Assembly: GCA_900545955.1 (NCBI GenBank)
Contig: URAU01000014.1
Span: 11,302-75,301, forward strand
Length of the DNA: 64,000 bases
Direction of reading: 5' to 3'
From: an uncultured Porphyromonadaceae bacterium
Lineage (GTDB): Bacteria; Bacteroidota; Bacteroidia; Bacteroidales; Muribaculaceae
The first letter of the stretch is position 1. Each line of letters begins with the position of its first letter. The notes under the pieces were generated by a model. That model had not been told where the DNA came from and did no database searches. It saw only the letters and a program-made list of their open reading frames with translations. Of the stretch, positions 8,691 to 17,946 are shown piece after piece. Made by a program: the position numbers and the translations under genes.

Positions 8691-8766
8691 GCTAATTCCC
8701 GATTAATCCCGATATATCCTGGTTAATCCAGCTTCATCTCGCTTAATCCCGATTTCCCCCGACTAC
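8691..8766. repeat. Phased 10-bp repeat array C in the gdhA leader
   Basis: Eight consecutive 10-base units start at 8691, 8701, 8711 and so on to 8761 with no phase slip. Examples are GATTAATCCC (8701), GATATATCCT (8711), GGTTAATCCA (8721) and GCTTAATCCC (8741). This is the most regular array in the window. It lies between the predicted promoter and the start codon of gdhA. Confidence 0.9.
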
Positions 8767-8800
8767 AGCCAGAAATCAAACAACCAAAACCTTAAGAGTT

Positions 8801-10138
8801 ATGGACATTAATAATATCATGAACGCCCTGGAGGCAAAGCATCCGGGCGAAAAGGAGTATCTGCAGGCTGTGCGCGAGGTACTTCTATCCGTAGCCGACG
8901 TCTACAACCGTCATCCCGAGTTTGAAAAAAATAAAATCATCGAGCGCATGGTAGAGCCCGACCGCATCGTAACGTTCCGCGTCACCTGGATTGACGATGC
9001 CGGCGAGGTGCAGAACAATATCGGCTACCGCGTTCAGTTCAACAATGCCATAGGCCCGTATAAAGGTGGCATCCGCTTCCACGCTTCCGTCAACCTTTCC
9101 ATCCTCAAATTCCTCGGTTTCGAGCAGACCTTCAAGAACGCACTGACCACCCTCCCCATGGGCGGTGCCAAAGGCGGCTCCGATTTCTCGCCGCGCGGTA
9201 AGAGCGACCGCGAGATAATGCGCTTCTGCCAGGCCTTCATCCTTGGCTTGTGGAAGAACCTCGGTCCGGACCGCGACGTGCCCGCAGGCGATATCGGCGT
9301 AGGCGGCCGCGAGGTTGGCTACATGTACGGAATGTATAAGAAACTCGTCAACGAGCATACCGGCACATTCACCGGCAAGGGCTTCGACTTCGGCGGCTCG
9401 CGTCTGCGTCCCGAAGCAACAGGCTTCGGCGCGCTCTACTTCGTGGAGAACATGCTCGCACGCCTCAACGATTCCATCAAGGGCAAGACTGTTGCTGTAT
9501 CCGGTTTCGGCAACGTCGCATGGGGTGCAACTATAAAGGCCAACGAGCTGGGTGCCAAGGTTGTTACCATCTCCGGCCCCGACGGCTATATCTACGACCC
9601 CGACGGCGTTTCGGGCGAGAAAATCAACTACATGCTTGAGCTCCGCGCTTCTGGCGACGACATCGTGGCTCCTTATGCTAAAAAGTTCCCCGGCGCTACG
9701 TTCTATCCCGGTCGCAAGCCTTGGGAGCAGAAAGTCGATATCGCACTTCCCTGCGCCACCCAGAATGAGGTTTCAGGTGCCGACGCCGCTCAGCTCGTGG
9801 CCAATGGCGTGAAACTTGTGGCTGAAGTCTCCAACATGGGCTGCACTCCCGAAGCTATCGATACCTTTATCAATTCGCGCACCGTTTATGCTCCCGGCAA
9901 GGCCGTAAACGCCGGCGGTGTAGCCTGCTCGGGACTTGAGATGACTCAGGACGCCGAACACCTTCAGTGGAGTGCCGACGAAGTCGATGCCAAACTCCAC
10001 CAGATTATGGCCTCCATCCACGAGCAGTGCGTTGCCTACGGTATGGAACCGGACGGCTATCTCAACTACATGAAGGGCGCTAATATAGCCGGCTTCATGA
10101 AGGTGGCCAACGCCATGATGGAACAGGGCGTAATCTGA
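8801..10138 (+). CDS. gdhA: NADP-type glutamate dehydrogenase
   Basis: GdhA aminates 2-oxoglutarate to glutamate with NAD(P)H, the main ammonia assimilation route in gut Bacteroidales. The 445-residue protein has the usual length of hexameric GDH. It shows PYKGGIRFHASVN, the catalytic-lysine loop PMGGAKGGSDFSPRGKSD (from about residue 119), DVPAGDIGVGGREVGYM, and a Rossmann segment TVAVSGFGNVAWGA. It is monocistronic: a strong intrinsic terminator follows within 90 bp. Its leader contains repeat array C, which is unusual for this gene. NADP preference is inferred from family resemblance, not shown by a decisive residue. Confidence 0.96.
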   Translation: MDINNIMNALEAKHPGEKEYLQAVREVLLSVADVYNRHPEFEKNKIIERMVEPDRIVTFRVTWIDDAGEVQNNIGYRVQFNNAIGPYKGGIRFHASVNLSILKFLGFEQTFKNALTTLPMGGAKGGSDFSPRGKSDREIMRFCQAFILGLWKNLGPDRDVPAGDIGVGGREVGYMYGMYKKLVNEHTGTFTGKGFDFGGSRLRPEATGFGALYFVENMLARLNDSIKGKTVAVSGFGNVAWGATIKANELGAKVVTISGPDGYIYDPDGVSGEKINYMLELRASGDDIVAPYAKKFPGATFYPGRKPWEQKVDIALPCATQNEVSGADAAQLVANGVKLVAEVSNMGCTPEAIDTFINSRTVYAPGKAVNAGGVACSGLEMTQDAEHLQWSADEVDAKLHQIMASIHEQCVAYGMEPDGYLNYMKGANIAGFMKVANAMMEQGVI

Positions 10139-10170
10139 TTTTTCTCTTCAAATATTAGATCTCTATAGTC

Positions 10171-10220
10171 AGGCGATGTGCGGCCGAAACAAATCTCGGC
10201 CGCCGTCGCCTCGGCTTTTT
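10171..10220 (+). terminator. Intrinsic terminator after gdhA
   Basis: Nested complementary segments (AGGCGA with TCGCCT, and CGGCCGA with TCGGCCG) form a long hairpin followed by five T residues at 10216-10220. Confidence 0.85.
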
Positions 10221-10321
10221 AATGGTTGTGTTGGGCGTAATGCTCCATCCGCACGTATCAGTTGAGAAGGAGTGTTGAGTCATTTGTCTGTAAGGGCCAG
10301 TTGTTTGGTGGAGTCAGCCCT

Positions 10322-10341
10322 GATTAATCCAGGAAAATCTA
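10322..10341. repeat. Isolated phased-repeat remnant D
   Basis: One intact core GATTAATCCA is followed 10 bp later by a decayed unit (GGAAAATCTA). It lies about 55 bp upstream of xylB and looks like a remnant of the 10-bp repeat family. Confidence 0.4.
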
Positions 10342-10396
10342 CCCAACCGCCTTTCGGACCTAAATTTTTAATTTTCAATGTACTAATATAGTTCTT

Positions 10397-11878
10397 ATGT
10401 ACCTTCTCGGATATGATATTGGCAGCTCGTCGGTGAAGACCGCTCTCGTGGATGCAACCACCGGACGCTGTGTGGCATCTTGCTTCTTCCCTGAGAAAGA
10501 AGCCCCAATCAAAGCCTTGCGCCCCGGGTGGGCCGAGCAGAATCCCGACTCCTGGTGGATGTATCTCAAGGAGGGTACAGCCCGGGTACTTCGCGACTCA
10601 GGCGTTGACGCATCCGACATCCGTGCTATCGGGATAAGCTATCAGATGCACGGACTCGTGGTCGTTGATACCAAGGGACGCCCCCTGCGCGACGCCATAA
10701 TATGGTGCGACTCCCGTGCCGTAGCCATAGGAGAGGAGGCTTTCGAGAGCCTTGGTCCTGACCGAATCACGAGTCATCTTCTCAATTCTCCCGGAAACTT
10801 CACTGCCGCTAAGCTGGCATGGGTGAAACGCAACGAGCCGGAACTCTTCGCCCGTATATATAAGTTGATGCTCCCCGGCGAATATATTGCAATGCGTCTC
10901 ACCGGCGAGGTAGTAACTACTCCCGAAGGGCTTTCCGAGCAGATTCTGTGGGATTTCCGCGACAACGCTCCCTCCGTGATGCTGATGGACTACTTCGGCT
11001 TCTCGCCGGACCTCTTCGGCGAGGTACGTCCCACTTTCTCCAATCAGGGCCACCTGACCGCCGAAGCCGCTCTCGAACTGGGGCTCCGTCAGGGGACGCC
11101 CGTAAGCTACCGCGCCGGCGATCAGCCCAACAACGCGCTATCGCTAAACGTGTTCAATCCAGGCGAAATCGCCTCGACGGGAGGTACGAGCGGAGTGGTA
11201 TACGGTGTGACAGACAGCGTTAAGCCGGATTCGAAGTCGCGTGTCAACACATTCGTTCATGTTAACCATACCGCCGCGGCGCCGCGTCTGGGCATCCTTG
11301 CCTGCATCAACGGTTGCGGCATCCTCAATTCCTGGATGAAGCGCAATGTGGCGCTCCCCGGACTCAGCTACGAGGACGTTAACGGCCTGGCCGCCACGGT
11401 GCCCGTAGGCTCCGACGGTCTAAGCATCCTCCCCTTTGGCAACGGCGCTGAACGCCTGCTGGAAAACCGCACTCCCGGCGCCTCGGTATGTGGCCTTGAG
11501 TTCACTCGCCACGGTCGCAACCACATGTTGCGTGCCTCTCAGGAGGGGATTGCTTTCGCCTTCGTCTACGGTATGGAAATTATGGAGGAAATGGGCCTGA
11601 AGGTAGACCGGATTCATGCCGCGCACGCCAACCTTTTCCTCAGTCCGGTATTCCGCGATACGCTCGCTTCCACCTCTGGAGCTACCATCCAGCTTTACGA
11701 GACCGATGGAGCCGTGGGGGCTGCCCTCGGAGCCGGGGTGGGCGCCGGCATTTACGCTTCCACCTCCGAAGCCTTCGCAACCCTGCGCCAGCTCGGCCGC
11801 GTAGCCCCTGCTGCCGACCGCACTCCCTATCTCGATGCCTACGCTATCTGGCGCTCACGCCTCGTCCAAACCCAATAA
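10397..11878 (+). CDS. xylB: Xylulokinase (FGGY carbohydrate kinase)
   Basis: This 493-residue FGGY kinase begins with YLLGYDIGSSSVK (phosphate-binding loop, residues 7-14). It has RPGWAEQNPDSWW, the internal GISYQMHGLV, the sugar-site region with IIWCDSRAV, and a second ATPase-fold half with GGTSGVVYGV and ASQEGIAFAFVYGMEIM. This matches Bacteroides XylB-type kinases, which phosphorylate D-xylulose for entry into the pentose phosphate pathway. No xylose isomerase or transporter lies next to it, so the substrate rests on family similarity and another ketose or polyol is possible. Repeat array E begins at its stop codon. Confidence 0.85.
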   Translation: MYLLGYDIGSSSVKTALVDATTGRCVASCFFPEKEAPIKALRPGWAEQNPDSWWMYLKEGTARVLRDSGVDASDIRAIGISYQMHGLVVVDTKGRPLRDAIIWCDSRAVAIGEEAFESLGPDRITSHLLNSPGNFTAAKLAWVKRNEPELFARIYKLMLPGEYIAMRLTGEVVTTPEGLSEQILWDFRDNAPSVMLMDYFGFSPDLFGEVRPTFSNQGHLTAEAALELGLRQGTPVSYRAGDQPNNALSLNVFNPGEIASTGGTSGVVYGVTDSVKPDSKSRVNTFVHVNHTAAAPRLGILACINGCGILNSWMKRNVALPGLSYEDVNGLAATVPVGSDGLSILPFGNGAERLLENRTPGASVCGLEFTRHGRNHMLRASQEGIAFAFVYGMEIMEEMGLKVDRIHAAHANLFLSPVFRDTLASTSGATIQLYETDGAVGAALGAGVGAGIYASTSEAFATLRQLGRVAPAADRTPYLDAYAIWRSRLVQTQ

Positions 11879-11940
11879 TCGGGTTCCCTCGGGGTAAATC
11901 GAGTTAAATCCCGATTAATCTCGATAAATCGGGAAAATAC
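11876..11940. repeat. Phased 10-bp repeat array E
   Basis: AATC recurs at 11877, 11897, 11907, 11917 and 11927, with a decayed unit at 11887 and a decayed end at 11937, all in 10-bp phase. The array overlaps the xylB stop codon (TAA at 11876-11878) and includes CCCGATTAATCTCGATAAATC. Confidence 0.8.
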
Positions 11941-12032
11941 TGAAGCTTAGGAGGCGCGAATCCTTTCGCACCTCACTCGTTCGGCCAATTAGGCCGCCGG
12001 GGCGTAGAAGCGTTTGCGGCACGGAGGCTTTT

Positions 12033-12064
12033 TTTGGCTGTTTCGCGGATTTTGCGTATTTTTG
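12033..12064 (+). promoter_or_regulatory. Predicted promoter for proS
   Basis: TTTG (12033-12036) and TATTTTTG (12057-12064) match the Bacteroidetes -33 and -7 elements with 20 nt between them. The leader to proS is about 40 nt. Confidence 0.7.
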
Positions 12065-12108
12065 CACTCTCAAATATACATTATCCGACTTTTCAACTCC
12101 ATCTTGCA

Positions 12109-13590
12109 ATGGCAAAGGAACTTAAAGACCTTACGAAACGTAGTGAAAACTACTCCCAATGGTATAACGACCTCGTTGTGAAGGCCGATCTGGCCGAGCA
12201 GTCGGCTGTGCGCGGCTGCATGGTCATCAAACCCTATGGCTACGCCATATGGGAGAAGATGCAGCACACCCTCGACGAAATGTTCAAGAAGACAGGTGTA
12301 CAGAACGCCTACTTCCCTCTGCTTATTCCCAAATCGTATCTCTGCCGCGAGGCGGAGCATGTGGAGGGCTTTGCCAAGGAGTGCGCAGTTGTTACCCACT
12401 ACCGTCTCAAGAACGATCCTAATGGCACAGGTGTAATCGTCGACCCGGAGGCTCGCCTCGAGGAGGAACTTATAATCCGCCCTACATCCGAGACCATAAT
12501 CTGGGGTACCTACAAGAACTGGATTCATTCCTACCGCGACCTTCCCGTGCTCTGCAATCAGTGGGCCAACGTGATGCGCTGGGAAATGCGTACCCGCATG
12601 TTCCTCCGCACCGCTGAATTCCTCTGGCAGGAGGGCCATTGCGCTCATGCTACAGCTGAAGAGTCGGAGGCACGTACCGTGCAGATGATTAACCTCTACG
12701 CCGAATTCGCCGAGAAATATATGGCTATGCCTGTTATCAAGGGTGTGAAGAGTGCCAACGAGCGCTTCGCCGGTGCCCTCAACACATACACAATCGAAGC
12801 CATGATGCAGGACGGTAAGGCACTTCAGTCGGGTACATCCCACAACCTTGGCCAGAATTTTGCAAAGGCCTTCGACGTAACTTTCGTCAATAAGGACAAC
12901 AAACCTGAATATGTATGGGCTAACTCCTGGGGTGTCTCCACACGCCTTATGGGTGCCCTCATCATGACGCACTCCGACGACAACGGTCTGGTGCTTCCTC
13001 CGCATCTCGCTCCCATCCAGGTTGTAATCGTGCCTATCTACAAGAACGCCGAGCAGCTTGCCGAAATCAGCCGTGTGGTCGAGCCAATCGTCAACGAACT
13101 CCGCGGTATGGATGTAAGCGTGAAATACGACGACGCCGAGAATAAGCGTCCCGGCTTCAAGTTTGCCGACTACGAGCTCAAGGGCGTCCCCGTACGCCTG
13201 GCCATCGGTGCCCGCGACATCGAGAACGGCACTGTAGAGGTAATGCGCCGCGACACGCTCGAGAAGCATGTGGCTCCGCTCGAAGGTATCGCCAAATACT
13301 GCAAGAACCTGCTCGAGGAGATTCAGACCAACATCTACGCCAAGGCGCTTGCACACCGCGAGAAGATGACCCGCACTGTGGAGACCTACGACGAGTTCAA
13401 GGTCGAAATCGAGAAGGGTGGCTTCATCCTTGCCCACTGGGACGGTACACCTGAGACCGAGGAGAAAGTGAAGGCCGAGACCAAAGCCACCATACGCTGC
13501 ATCCCCCTCGACGGCGACAAGACCCCCGGCAAATGCATGGTTACCGGCCGCCCGTCGGCCCAGCGTGTGATTTTCGCTCGCAACTATTGA
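12109..13590 (+). CDS. proS: Prolyl-tRNA synthetase (archaeal/eukaryotic type)
   Basis: ProS charges tRNA-Pro with proline. The 493-residue product has the short architecture without the bacterial editing insertion: class II motif 2 and 3 regions around RPTSETIIWGTYKNWIHSYRDLP and RTAEFLWQEGHCAHAT, the GTSHNLGQNFAKAFDV segment, an anticodon-binding domain (APIQVVIVPIYKN) and the C-terminal zinc-type domain ending in ARNY. This is ProRS type 3, usual in Bacteroidetes. The frame opens 25 codons upstream, but those codons overlap the predicted promoter, so the Met before AKELKDLTKRSENYSQWY is chosen. A strong terminator follows. Confidence 0.97.
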   Translation: MAKELKDLTKRSENYSQWYNDLVVKADLAEQSAVRGCMVIKPYGYAIWEKMQHTLDEMFKKTGVQNAYFPLLIPKSYLCREAEHVEGFAKECAVVTHYRLKNDPNGTGVIVDPEARLEEELIIRPTSETIIWGTYKNWIHSYRDLPVLCNQWANVMRWEMRTRMFLRTAEFLWQEGHCAHATAEESEARTVQMINLYAEFAEKYMAMPVIKGVKSANERFAGALNTYTIEAMMQDGKALQSGTSHNLGQNFAKAFDVTFVNKDNKPEYVWANSWGVSTRLMGALIMTHSDDNGLVLPPHLAPIQVVIVPIYKNAEQLAEISRVVEPIVNELRGMDVSVKYDDAENKRPGFKFADYELKGVPVRLAIGARDIENGTVEVMRRDTLEKHVAPLEGIAKYCKNLLEEIQTNIYAKALAHREKMTRTVETYDEFKVEIEKGGFILAHWDGTPETEEKVKAETKATIRCIPLDGDKTPGKCMVTGRPSAQRVIFARNY

Positions 13591-13630
13591 TTAGCAGATA
13601 CAATTCTATCCTCAGGATTCTCTCAAAAGC

Positions 13631-13667
13631 AAAAGCCCCGAAGCCGCAGACGGCCTCGGAGCTTTTT
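13631..13667. terminator. Bidirectional terminator between proS and yaaA
   Basis: AAAAGC(C)CCGAAGCCG pairs with CGGCCTCGGAGCTTTTT around a short loop. T runs flank the hairpin on both strands, so it can end both converging transcripts. Confidence 0.85.
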
Positions 13668-13712
13668 AATATTCAATGAGATAGGTGCTATGGGTATTTG
13701 AGTAAAGTCTTT

Positions 13713-14507
13713 TCAGTCGGTGATAAGCTGCAGATGGCCCGGATAAGGGGCATCGGTATCATAATAGCAGAAATCCGTATCAAGGGAGCGTAGCATGTCA
13801 CCCGACGATATGCCGGTTTCAAGAATATGGCGCAGGAGAAGTCCTCGGAGTGTTTTGAGGCGTCCGCTCCCGGGAGTAGAAAGCCCATTTGCCCCTTCCT
13901 GTTGGAAATTTGCCACATACACCGACGCAAAGGCCTTCACTGCCTTCCAGTCGATGCACTTCGATGCGTCGGCCGGAAGAAGATTCAATACCTCGCGACA
14001 TCCGGAGGTTTTAACCAGATTTACCAGCGAGACCGTTAGGCGGCTACGCCAGAAGGCGCTGAGAGCCCTCCCGTCGGGAGCTATGCGGTCGGAATAGTCA
14101 AGGCGGTAAGGTTTGATTATGTCGTCGGGAGCGAGCCATCCGTAGGCCGACGATACTATGCGCAGACCTCGGCGTGCCCGTTCCATGGCCTCAGGCGAAA
14201 GTGATACAGCGTCGAGAGCCTTGAATACTACGCCTGAGAATGCATCGATGGCGCGGTAGCCGTGGTTTTTGTCGGGAAAATCATAAACCATCTTCACCAT
14301 TGCGGCAGCAGATTTCGGCCCAACCTTGAGGCGGCCCGACAGTTCTGACGCTGTAAGTCCGCGCAGTCCGGCCATAATTGCGTCCGCTTCGAATTCGTAG
14401 CACGGAAGCACACTTTCTCCCACCGTCGGACTGCAGCAAGGTGATTCCGGCGTTACGGCTACCTGCTTTGCCGACATGGATTTCGATTCTGCAATCAGCA
14501 CAATCAT
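13713..14507 (-). CDS. yaaA: YaaA family peroxide-stress protein
   Basis: The 264-residue protein matches the YaaA/DUF328 (UPF0246) family: N-terminal MIVLIAESKSM, the central YRAIDAFSGVVFKALDA, and LRIVSSAYGWLAPDDIIKPYRLDY. In E. coli YaaA lowers free iron during hydrogen peroxide stress and has a DNA-binding fold; that role is carried over by homology only. It is the last gene of the minus-strand run that begins at dnaN, 23 bp after rlmB, and its transcript would end at the shared hairpin in front of proS. Confidence 0.9.
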   Translation of the reverse strand: MIVLIAESKSMSAKQVAVTPESPCCSPTVGESVLPCYEFEADAIMAGLRGLTASELSGRLKVGPKSAAAMVKMVYDFPDKNHGYRAIDAFSGVVFKALDAVSLSPEAMERARRGLRIVSSAYGWLAPDDIIKPYRLDYSDRIAPDGRALSAFWRSRLTVSLVNLVKTSGCREVLNLLPADASKCIDWKAVKAFASVYVANFQQEGANGLSTPGSGRLKTLRGLLLRHILETGISSGDMLRSLDTDFCYYDTDAPYPGHLQLITD

Positions 14508-14530
14508 GGCGCGGTCATATTTTGAATGAG

Positions 14531-15283
14531 TCAGCGTATGCGTCCGGCTGCCATGCGTTGGCTGACGGCCCGGTAAATTATAACTCCGGCGGCAACCGAC
14601 ACGTTGAGTGAGGATACATGTCCCAGTTGCGGGATGGCAACGCGTGTGGTGGCCAGACGCAACACGTCGGGAGAAATCCCCACATCCTCAGCGCCCATTA
14701 CAATGGCTGTCGGCTGGGTGTAGTCGGCTTCGGTATAGTCGACCGACCCCTTTTCAGTAGCGGCTATGATGCGAAAACCGCAGTCGAGCAGATACTTAAC
14801 AGAGTTGACGGTGCTACCTTCACGGCACACGGGCAGATAGCTCAGCGCTCCGGCCGATGTCTTCATGGCGTCGGCGCCTACGCTTACGCCTCCACGGCGC
14901 GGGATTACGATGGCGTCGACGCCGGCACACTCGCAGGTGCGCGCTATCGCGCCGAAGTTGCGTACGTCGGTTATTCCGTCGAGCAGCACTATGAGCGGCA
15001 CACGTCCTTCCTCGAAAAGCGATGGCACCACGGTGTCAAGTCGCGCGTAGCTCACGGCCGACAGCATCGCCACCACCCCCTGGTGGTTGCGGCGCGTCAG
15101 CCGGTTGATTTTCTCAATCGGCACTTTCTGGAGGAGGATTTTATTGGCCTTGAGCACACTCATAAGTTCGCGGGCAAGGTCGCCCTGCAGGGTGTTGGCT
15201 ACGAAAACCTTGTCGATTTCGCGTCCGGCCTCCACGGCCTCGATTACGGCGCGTATGCCGTATATGTAGTCGGAATTTTCCAT
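14531..15283 (-). CDS. rlmB: 23S rRNA 2'-O-methyltransferase, RlmB/SpoU family
   Basis: A 250-residue SPOUT-class methyltransferase. The N-terminal substrate-binding domain starts YIYGIRAVIEAVEAG. The C-terminal knotted domain carries the three SpoU motifs: DVRNFGAIARTCECAGV, IVMGAEDVGIS and IPQLGHVSSLNVSVAAGV. RlmB methylates G2251 of 23S rRNA in E. coli. TrmH-family members with other targets look similar, but the length and N-terminal domain favour RlmB. It lies 15 bp after recN and 23 bp before yaaA, consistent with one operon. Confidence 0.9.
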   Translation of the reverse strand: MENSDYIYGIRAVIEAVEAGREIDKVFVANTLQGDLARELMSVLKANKILLQKVPIEKINRLTRRNHQGVVAMLSAVSYARLDTVVPSLFEEGRVPLIVLLDGITDVRNFGAIARTCECAGVDAIVIPRRGGVSVGADAMKTSAGALSYLPVCREGSTVNSVKYLLDCGFRIIAATEKGSVDYTEADYTQPTAIVMGAEDVGISPDVLRLATTRVAIPQLGHVSSLNVSVAAGVIIYRAVSQRMAAGRIR

Positions 15284-15298
15284 CGGTAAATCTTGAAT

Positions 15299-16984
15299 TC
15301 AATGTGTTTGGCTTGCGGAGAGAAGGGCGCGCGCGTTTGCGGTGGCGGCCGCGTCGACTGCCGAGCCCGAGAGCATCTTTGCTATCTCCTCAACGCGTTC
15401 GTCGGCCGAAAGTTCGCCCACAGATGTAACAGTCGATGTCTCGGTGTCGTGCTTGAACACGCGGAAGTGCCGGTTGCCCAACGCGGCTACCTGTGGCAGG
15501 TGGGTTATCGCAATCACCTGTATGTGGGCGGAGATTTCCTTCATCAGTCCACCCATGCGGGCGGCAATGGCGCCGGAAACGCCGGTATCGACCTCGTCGA
15601 ATACGATGGTTGGCATCTGAAGTGTCGTGGCGGCGAGCGACTTCACCGCGAGCATCAGGCGCGAGATTTCGCCTCCGGAGGCGGATGAAGCAACAGTGGT
15701 CGGTGTCTGGTTCTTGTTGAAAGCGAACAGGAACTCTACGGCGTCACTGCCTGTGGGCCCAAGAGGCGTTTTGTTCAGGGCAATTTCCACGCGCAGGTTG
15801 TCCATCCCCAGCGGTCGTGCCTGGTCGGCAAGTGCGTCCCCGAGTCGTTCTGCTTCAGCAGCCCGTCGGTCGGTAAGCTCGGCCGCTACGGCCAGTGCGG
15901 CCTTCTTGGCGCGCTTTGCCTCCACTTCAAGGGCGCGGAGTGTCTCGTCGCCAAGGTCGAGGGCGCGCAGTCGGTCTGCCATCTGCTCGCGCAGGGCTAT
16001 CAGGTCGTTCTCGTGGTCAACCTTGTAGCGACGCATAAGGGTGTAGATGGTTGCAAGTCGGTTTTCTACATCGTCGAGCCGCGCGGGGTCGTCGGGCATA
16101 TTCTCGGCCATGGTCTCGTAGGCTGAGGTAAGGTCATCGAGCTCGATACGGAGGCTCTCCAGACGCTGTTCGAGCTCGGATGTCTCTTCGCCCGGTGCGA
16201 GTTGCGCAAGTCGCGCTGCGTAGCCTGATGCCTCTTCGAGCTGGGCGACGGCGCCGCTCTCCTCGCTTGCAAAAAGGCGTCGGATAGCTGCCAGGGCGTC
16301 GCCAATAGCGGCTGCATTGGCCAGGCGCCGTTGCTCGGCCTCAAGGGCGGCTACCTCATCCGGCTGAATTACAGCCTCTACAAGCTGATAGTGCTGAAAT
16401 CGAAGATATTCTTCCTCCTCATGGGCCTGATCGAGCTGTGCGCGCTCCTGGCGATAGCGCCGCAGCGCATGGCGGTAGGCAGTGTATGCCGCCGAGTAGC
16501 GTTCGAGTATAGTATGATTGCCGGCAAGCGAGTCGAGCAGACGCAGCTGGTATGCTTGATCGGCCAGCAGGGCATTCTGGTGCTGGGAGTGGATATCTAC
16601 GAGTAGTGCTGCAATTTTTTGCAGCTGCGCCAGCGTAATGAGCGAATCGTTGACAAACACGCGATTACGGCCGTTGGAGGCCAATTCGCGGCGAAGCGTC
16701 AGGGTGTTGGTTCCTTTTTCAGGCTCTACTCCCGCTTCTGCGAGGGCTTCGTGCAGACGCGGATCGGCATCGGCGATGGTGAATGTCGCTTCCACCACCG
16801 ATTTCTCATCTGGTCGGCGGATTACGCGGCTGTCGGCCCTCGCACCCAAAAGGAGGCCGAGAGCTCCGAGAATTATCGATTTGCCCGCGCCGGTTTCGCC
16901 GGTGATTATGTTGAGCCCCGGTCCGAAAGTCAGGTCGATGGAGTCAATCAGGGCATAGTTGGATATGTGGAGGTCAGTTATCAT
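15299..16984 (-). CDS. recN: DNA repair protein RecN
   Basis: RecN is an SMC-like ATPase that acts early in double-strand break repair. The 561-residue protein has ISNYALIDSIDLTFGPG, Walker A GETGAGKS (residues 29-36), a central coiled-coil region rich in Glu, Arg and Leu, the ABC-type signature ASGGEISRLMLA and Walker B TIVFDEVDTGVSG. All are intact and the length is normal. Its start overlaps the stop of the DUF4835 gene (ATGA), indicating translational coupling. The order coaBC-DUF4835-recN is, from memory, widely kept in Bacteroidetes. Confidence 0.97.
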   Translation of the reverse strand: MITDLHISNYALIDSIDLTFGPGLNIITGETGAGKSIILGALGLLLGARADSRVIRRPDEKSVVEATFTIADADPRLHEALAEAGVEPEKGTNTLTLRRELASNGRNRVFVNDSLITLAQLQKIAALLVDIHSQHQNALLADQAYQLRLLDSLAGNHTILERYSAAYTAYRHALRRYRQERAQLDQAHEEEEYLRFQHYQLVEAVIQPDEVAALEAEQRRLANAAAIGDALAAIRRLFASEESGAVAQLEEASGYAARLAQLAPGEETSELEQRLESLRIELDDLTSAYETMAENMPDDPARLDDVENRLATIYTLMRRYKVDHENDLIALREQMADRLRALDLGDETLRALEVEAKRAKKAALAVAAELTDRRAAEAERLGDALADQARPLGMDNLRVEIALNKTPLGPTGSDAVEFLFAFNKNQTPTTVASSASGGEISRLMLAVKSLAATTLQMPTIVFDEVDTGVSGAIAARMGGLMKEISAHIQVIAITHLPQVAALGNRHFRVFKHDTETSTVTSVGELSADERVEEIAKMLSGSAVDAAATANARALLSASQTH

Positions 16985-17889
16985 TTCTGCTTTCCTGCCT
17001 TGAGTTCGTTGATGCGTTTCATCTCGGTGGGATAAAGCTTTGACAGCAGTTCGGCCACCTTCTCGCGTTCGGTCTGCGAGGCTTTTGAATATACGTTCAC
17101 CAGTTCGTCGAGTTTGGCGTCCTTGAAAAGCGAAAGTGCCACGTTCATCGGGTCGGACTGATAAATCTTATCGAGGGCTGCGAGACTTTCTGTAATGCGT
17201 TGGCGTCCCTTGTCGGGCGAGAGAAACATCTCGTCGAGGCCGGTGCGGTGGTACTGGTAGAGCATGTCGCGTGAGGCCGAGGTCTGCGGCTCGGTGAAAG
17301 CTCCCAGCAGGGCCGCGCGGTTTTTCTTGTCTTCAAAGGCCTTCCAGCCTCCTTCGCCCGACGACTGCGCCATCTGCACTATGGCACGCAAGCGCTCGAA
17401 CGCTTCGTCGCCGCCGTGTGGAGCGAACGTGTCGCCGTCGAGGGCTATGATGAAATAGGCGTAAAAATTGAGTATGGCCGTCAGCTGGTTCTCCATCGTG
17501 TTGACGGTGAACGTAAGCGGTTCGCCCTGCTGATAGCTGAATTCTACATTTTTGTCCTTGAAGTTCAGTACCGTTGTAGTGTAGGCGCTGTTGTAGACCG
17601 GACGTGTGGATTGCACCTGAATGTCGCCCTTCACAACGTTGTCGGTATAGTCGGCCACAGTTAGGAAAAAACGGCAGTCGATGCGCTCGTTGAGCGCGTA
17701 CTGGTCGTTGGTGAAGTGGGTGGTGTTGAAATATTCGCGCATTGACTCTTCAAGGGTGGTGAATACGTCGCGGTTCACGTTCTGGAGCTGGTCGGTGTTG
17801 ATAGTCACTTCGCAGTTGAGTTCCTGAGCGCGTAGGCCGCTGCCTGATGCGAGCGCGAGCGCCACGACCATGATGAAAAGTCTTGTCAT
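16981..17889 (-). CDS. DUF4835 family exported protein (PorD-like)
   Basis: The 302-residue protein has a signal peptide (MTRLFIMVVALALASGSGLRAQ) and the DUF4835 start ELNCEVTINTDQLQNVNRDVF, followed by YADYTDNV-like and NSAYTTTVLNFKDKNVEF beta-rich sections and a C-terminal part ending LSKLYPTEMKRINELK. It is exported to the periplasm. My recollection is that the family has been linked to type IX secretion under the name PorD; I cannot verify that here. An in-frame Met 15 codons earlier (start 17934) is possible, but the shorter form begins with a canonical signal peptide. It sits between coaBC and recN and overlaps recN by three bases. Confidence 0.85.
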   Translation of the reverse strand: MTRLFIMVVALALASGSGLRAQELNCEVTINTDQLQNVNRDVFTTLEESMREYFNTTHFTNDQYALNERIDCRFFLTVADYTDNVVKGDIQVQSTRPVYNSAYTTTVLNFKDKNVEFSYQQGEPLTFTVNTMENQLTAILNFYAYFIIALDGDTFAPHGGDEAFERLRAIVQMAQSSGEGGWKAFEDKKNRAALLGAFTEPQTSASRDMLYQYHRTGLDEMFLSPDKGRQRITESLAALDKIYQSDPMNVALSLFKDAKLDELVNVYSKASQTEREKVAELLSKLYPTEMKRINELKAGKQK

Positions 17890-17946
17890 GGTGCGGCGTA
17901 GGATTGACTGACGGGCGATGGGGGAGAGGTTCATTGTGTTGAAATG

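Larger units (their letters stand above)
8423..8800. other. Intergenic region ygiQ-like / gdhA
   Basis: This 378-bp gap contains repeat array B just after the ygiQ stop, a short inverted repeat CTGTAA...TTACAG near 8594-8612, the predicted gdhA promoter (8659-8666) and repeat array C in the gdhA leader. A 75-codon frame at 8499 has no recognisable content and is not called. Confidence 0.6.

Noticed and set aside
8499..8726. 75-codon open frame upstream of gdhA
   Set aside because: It spans the predicted gdhA promoter and part of repeat array C and shows no protein-like pattern.
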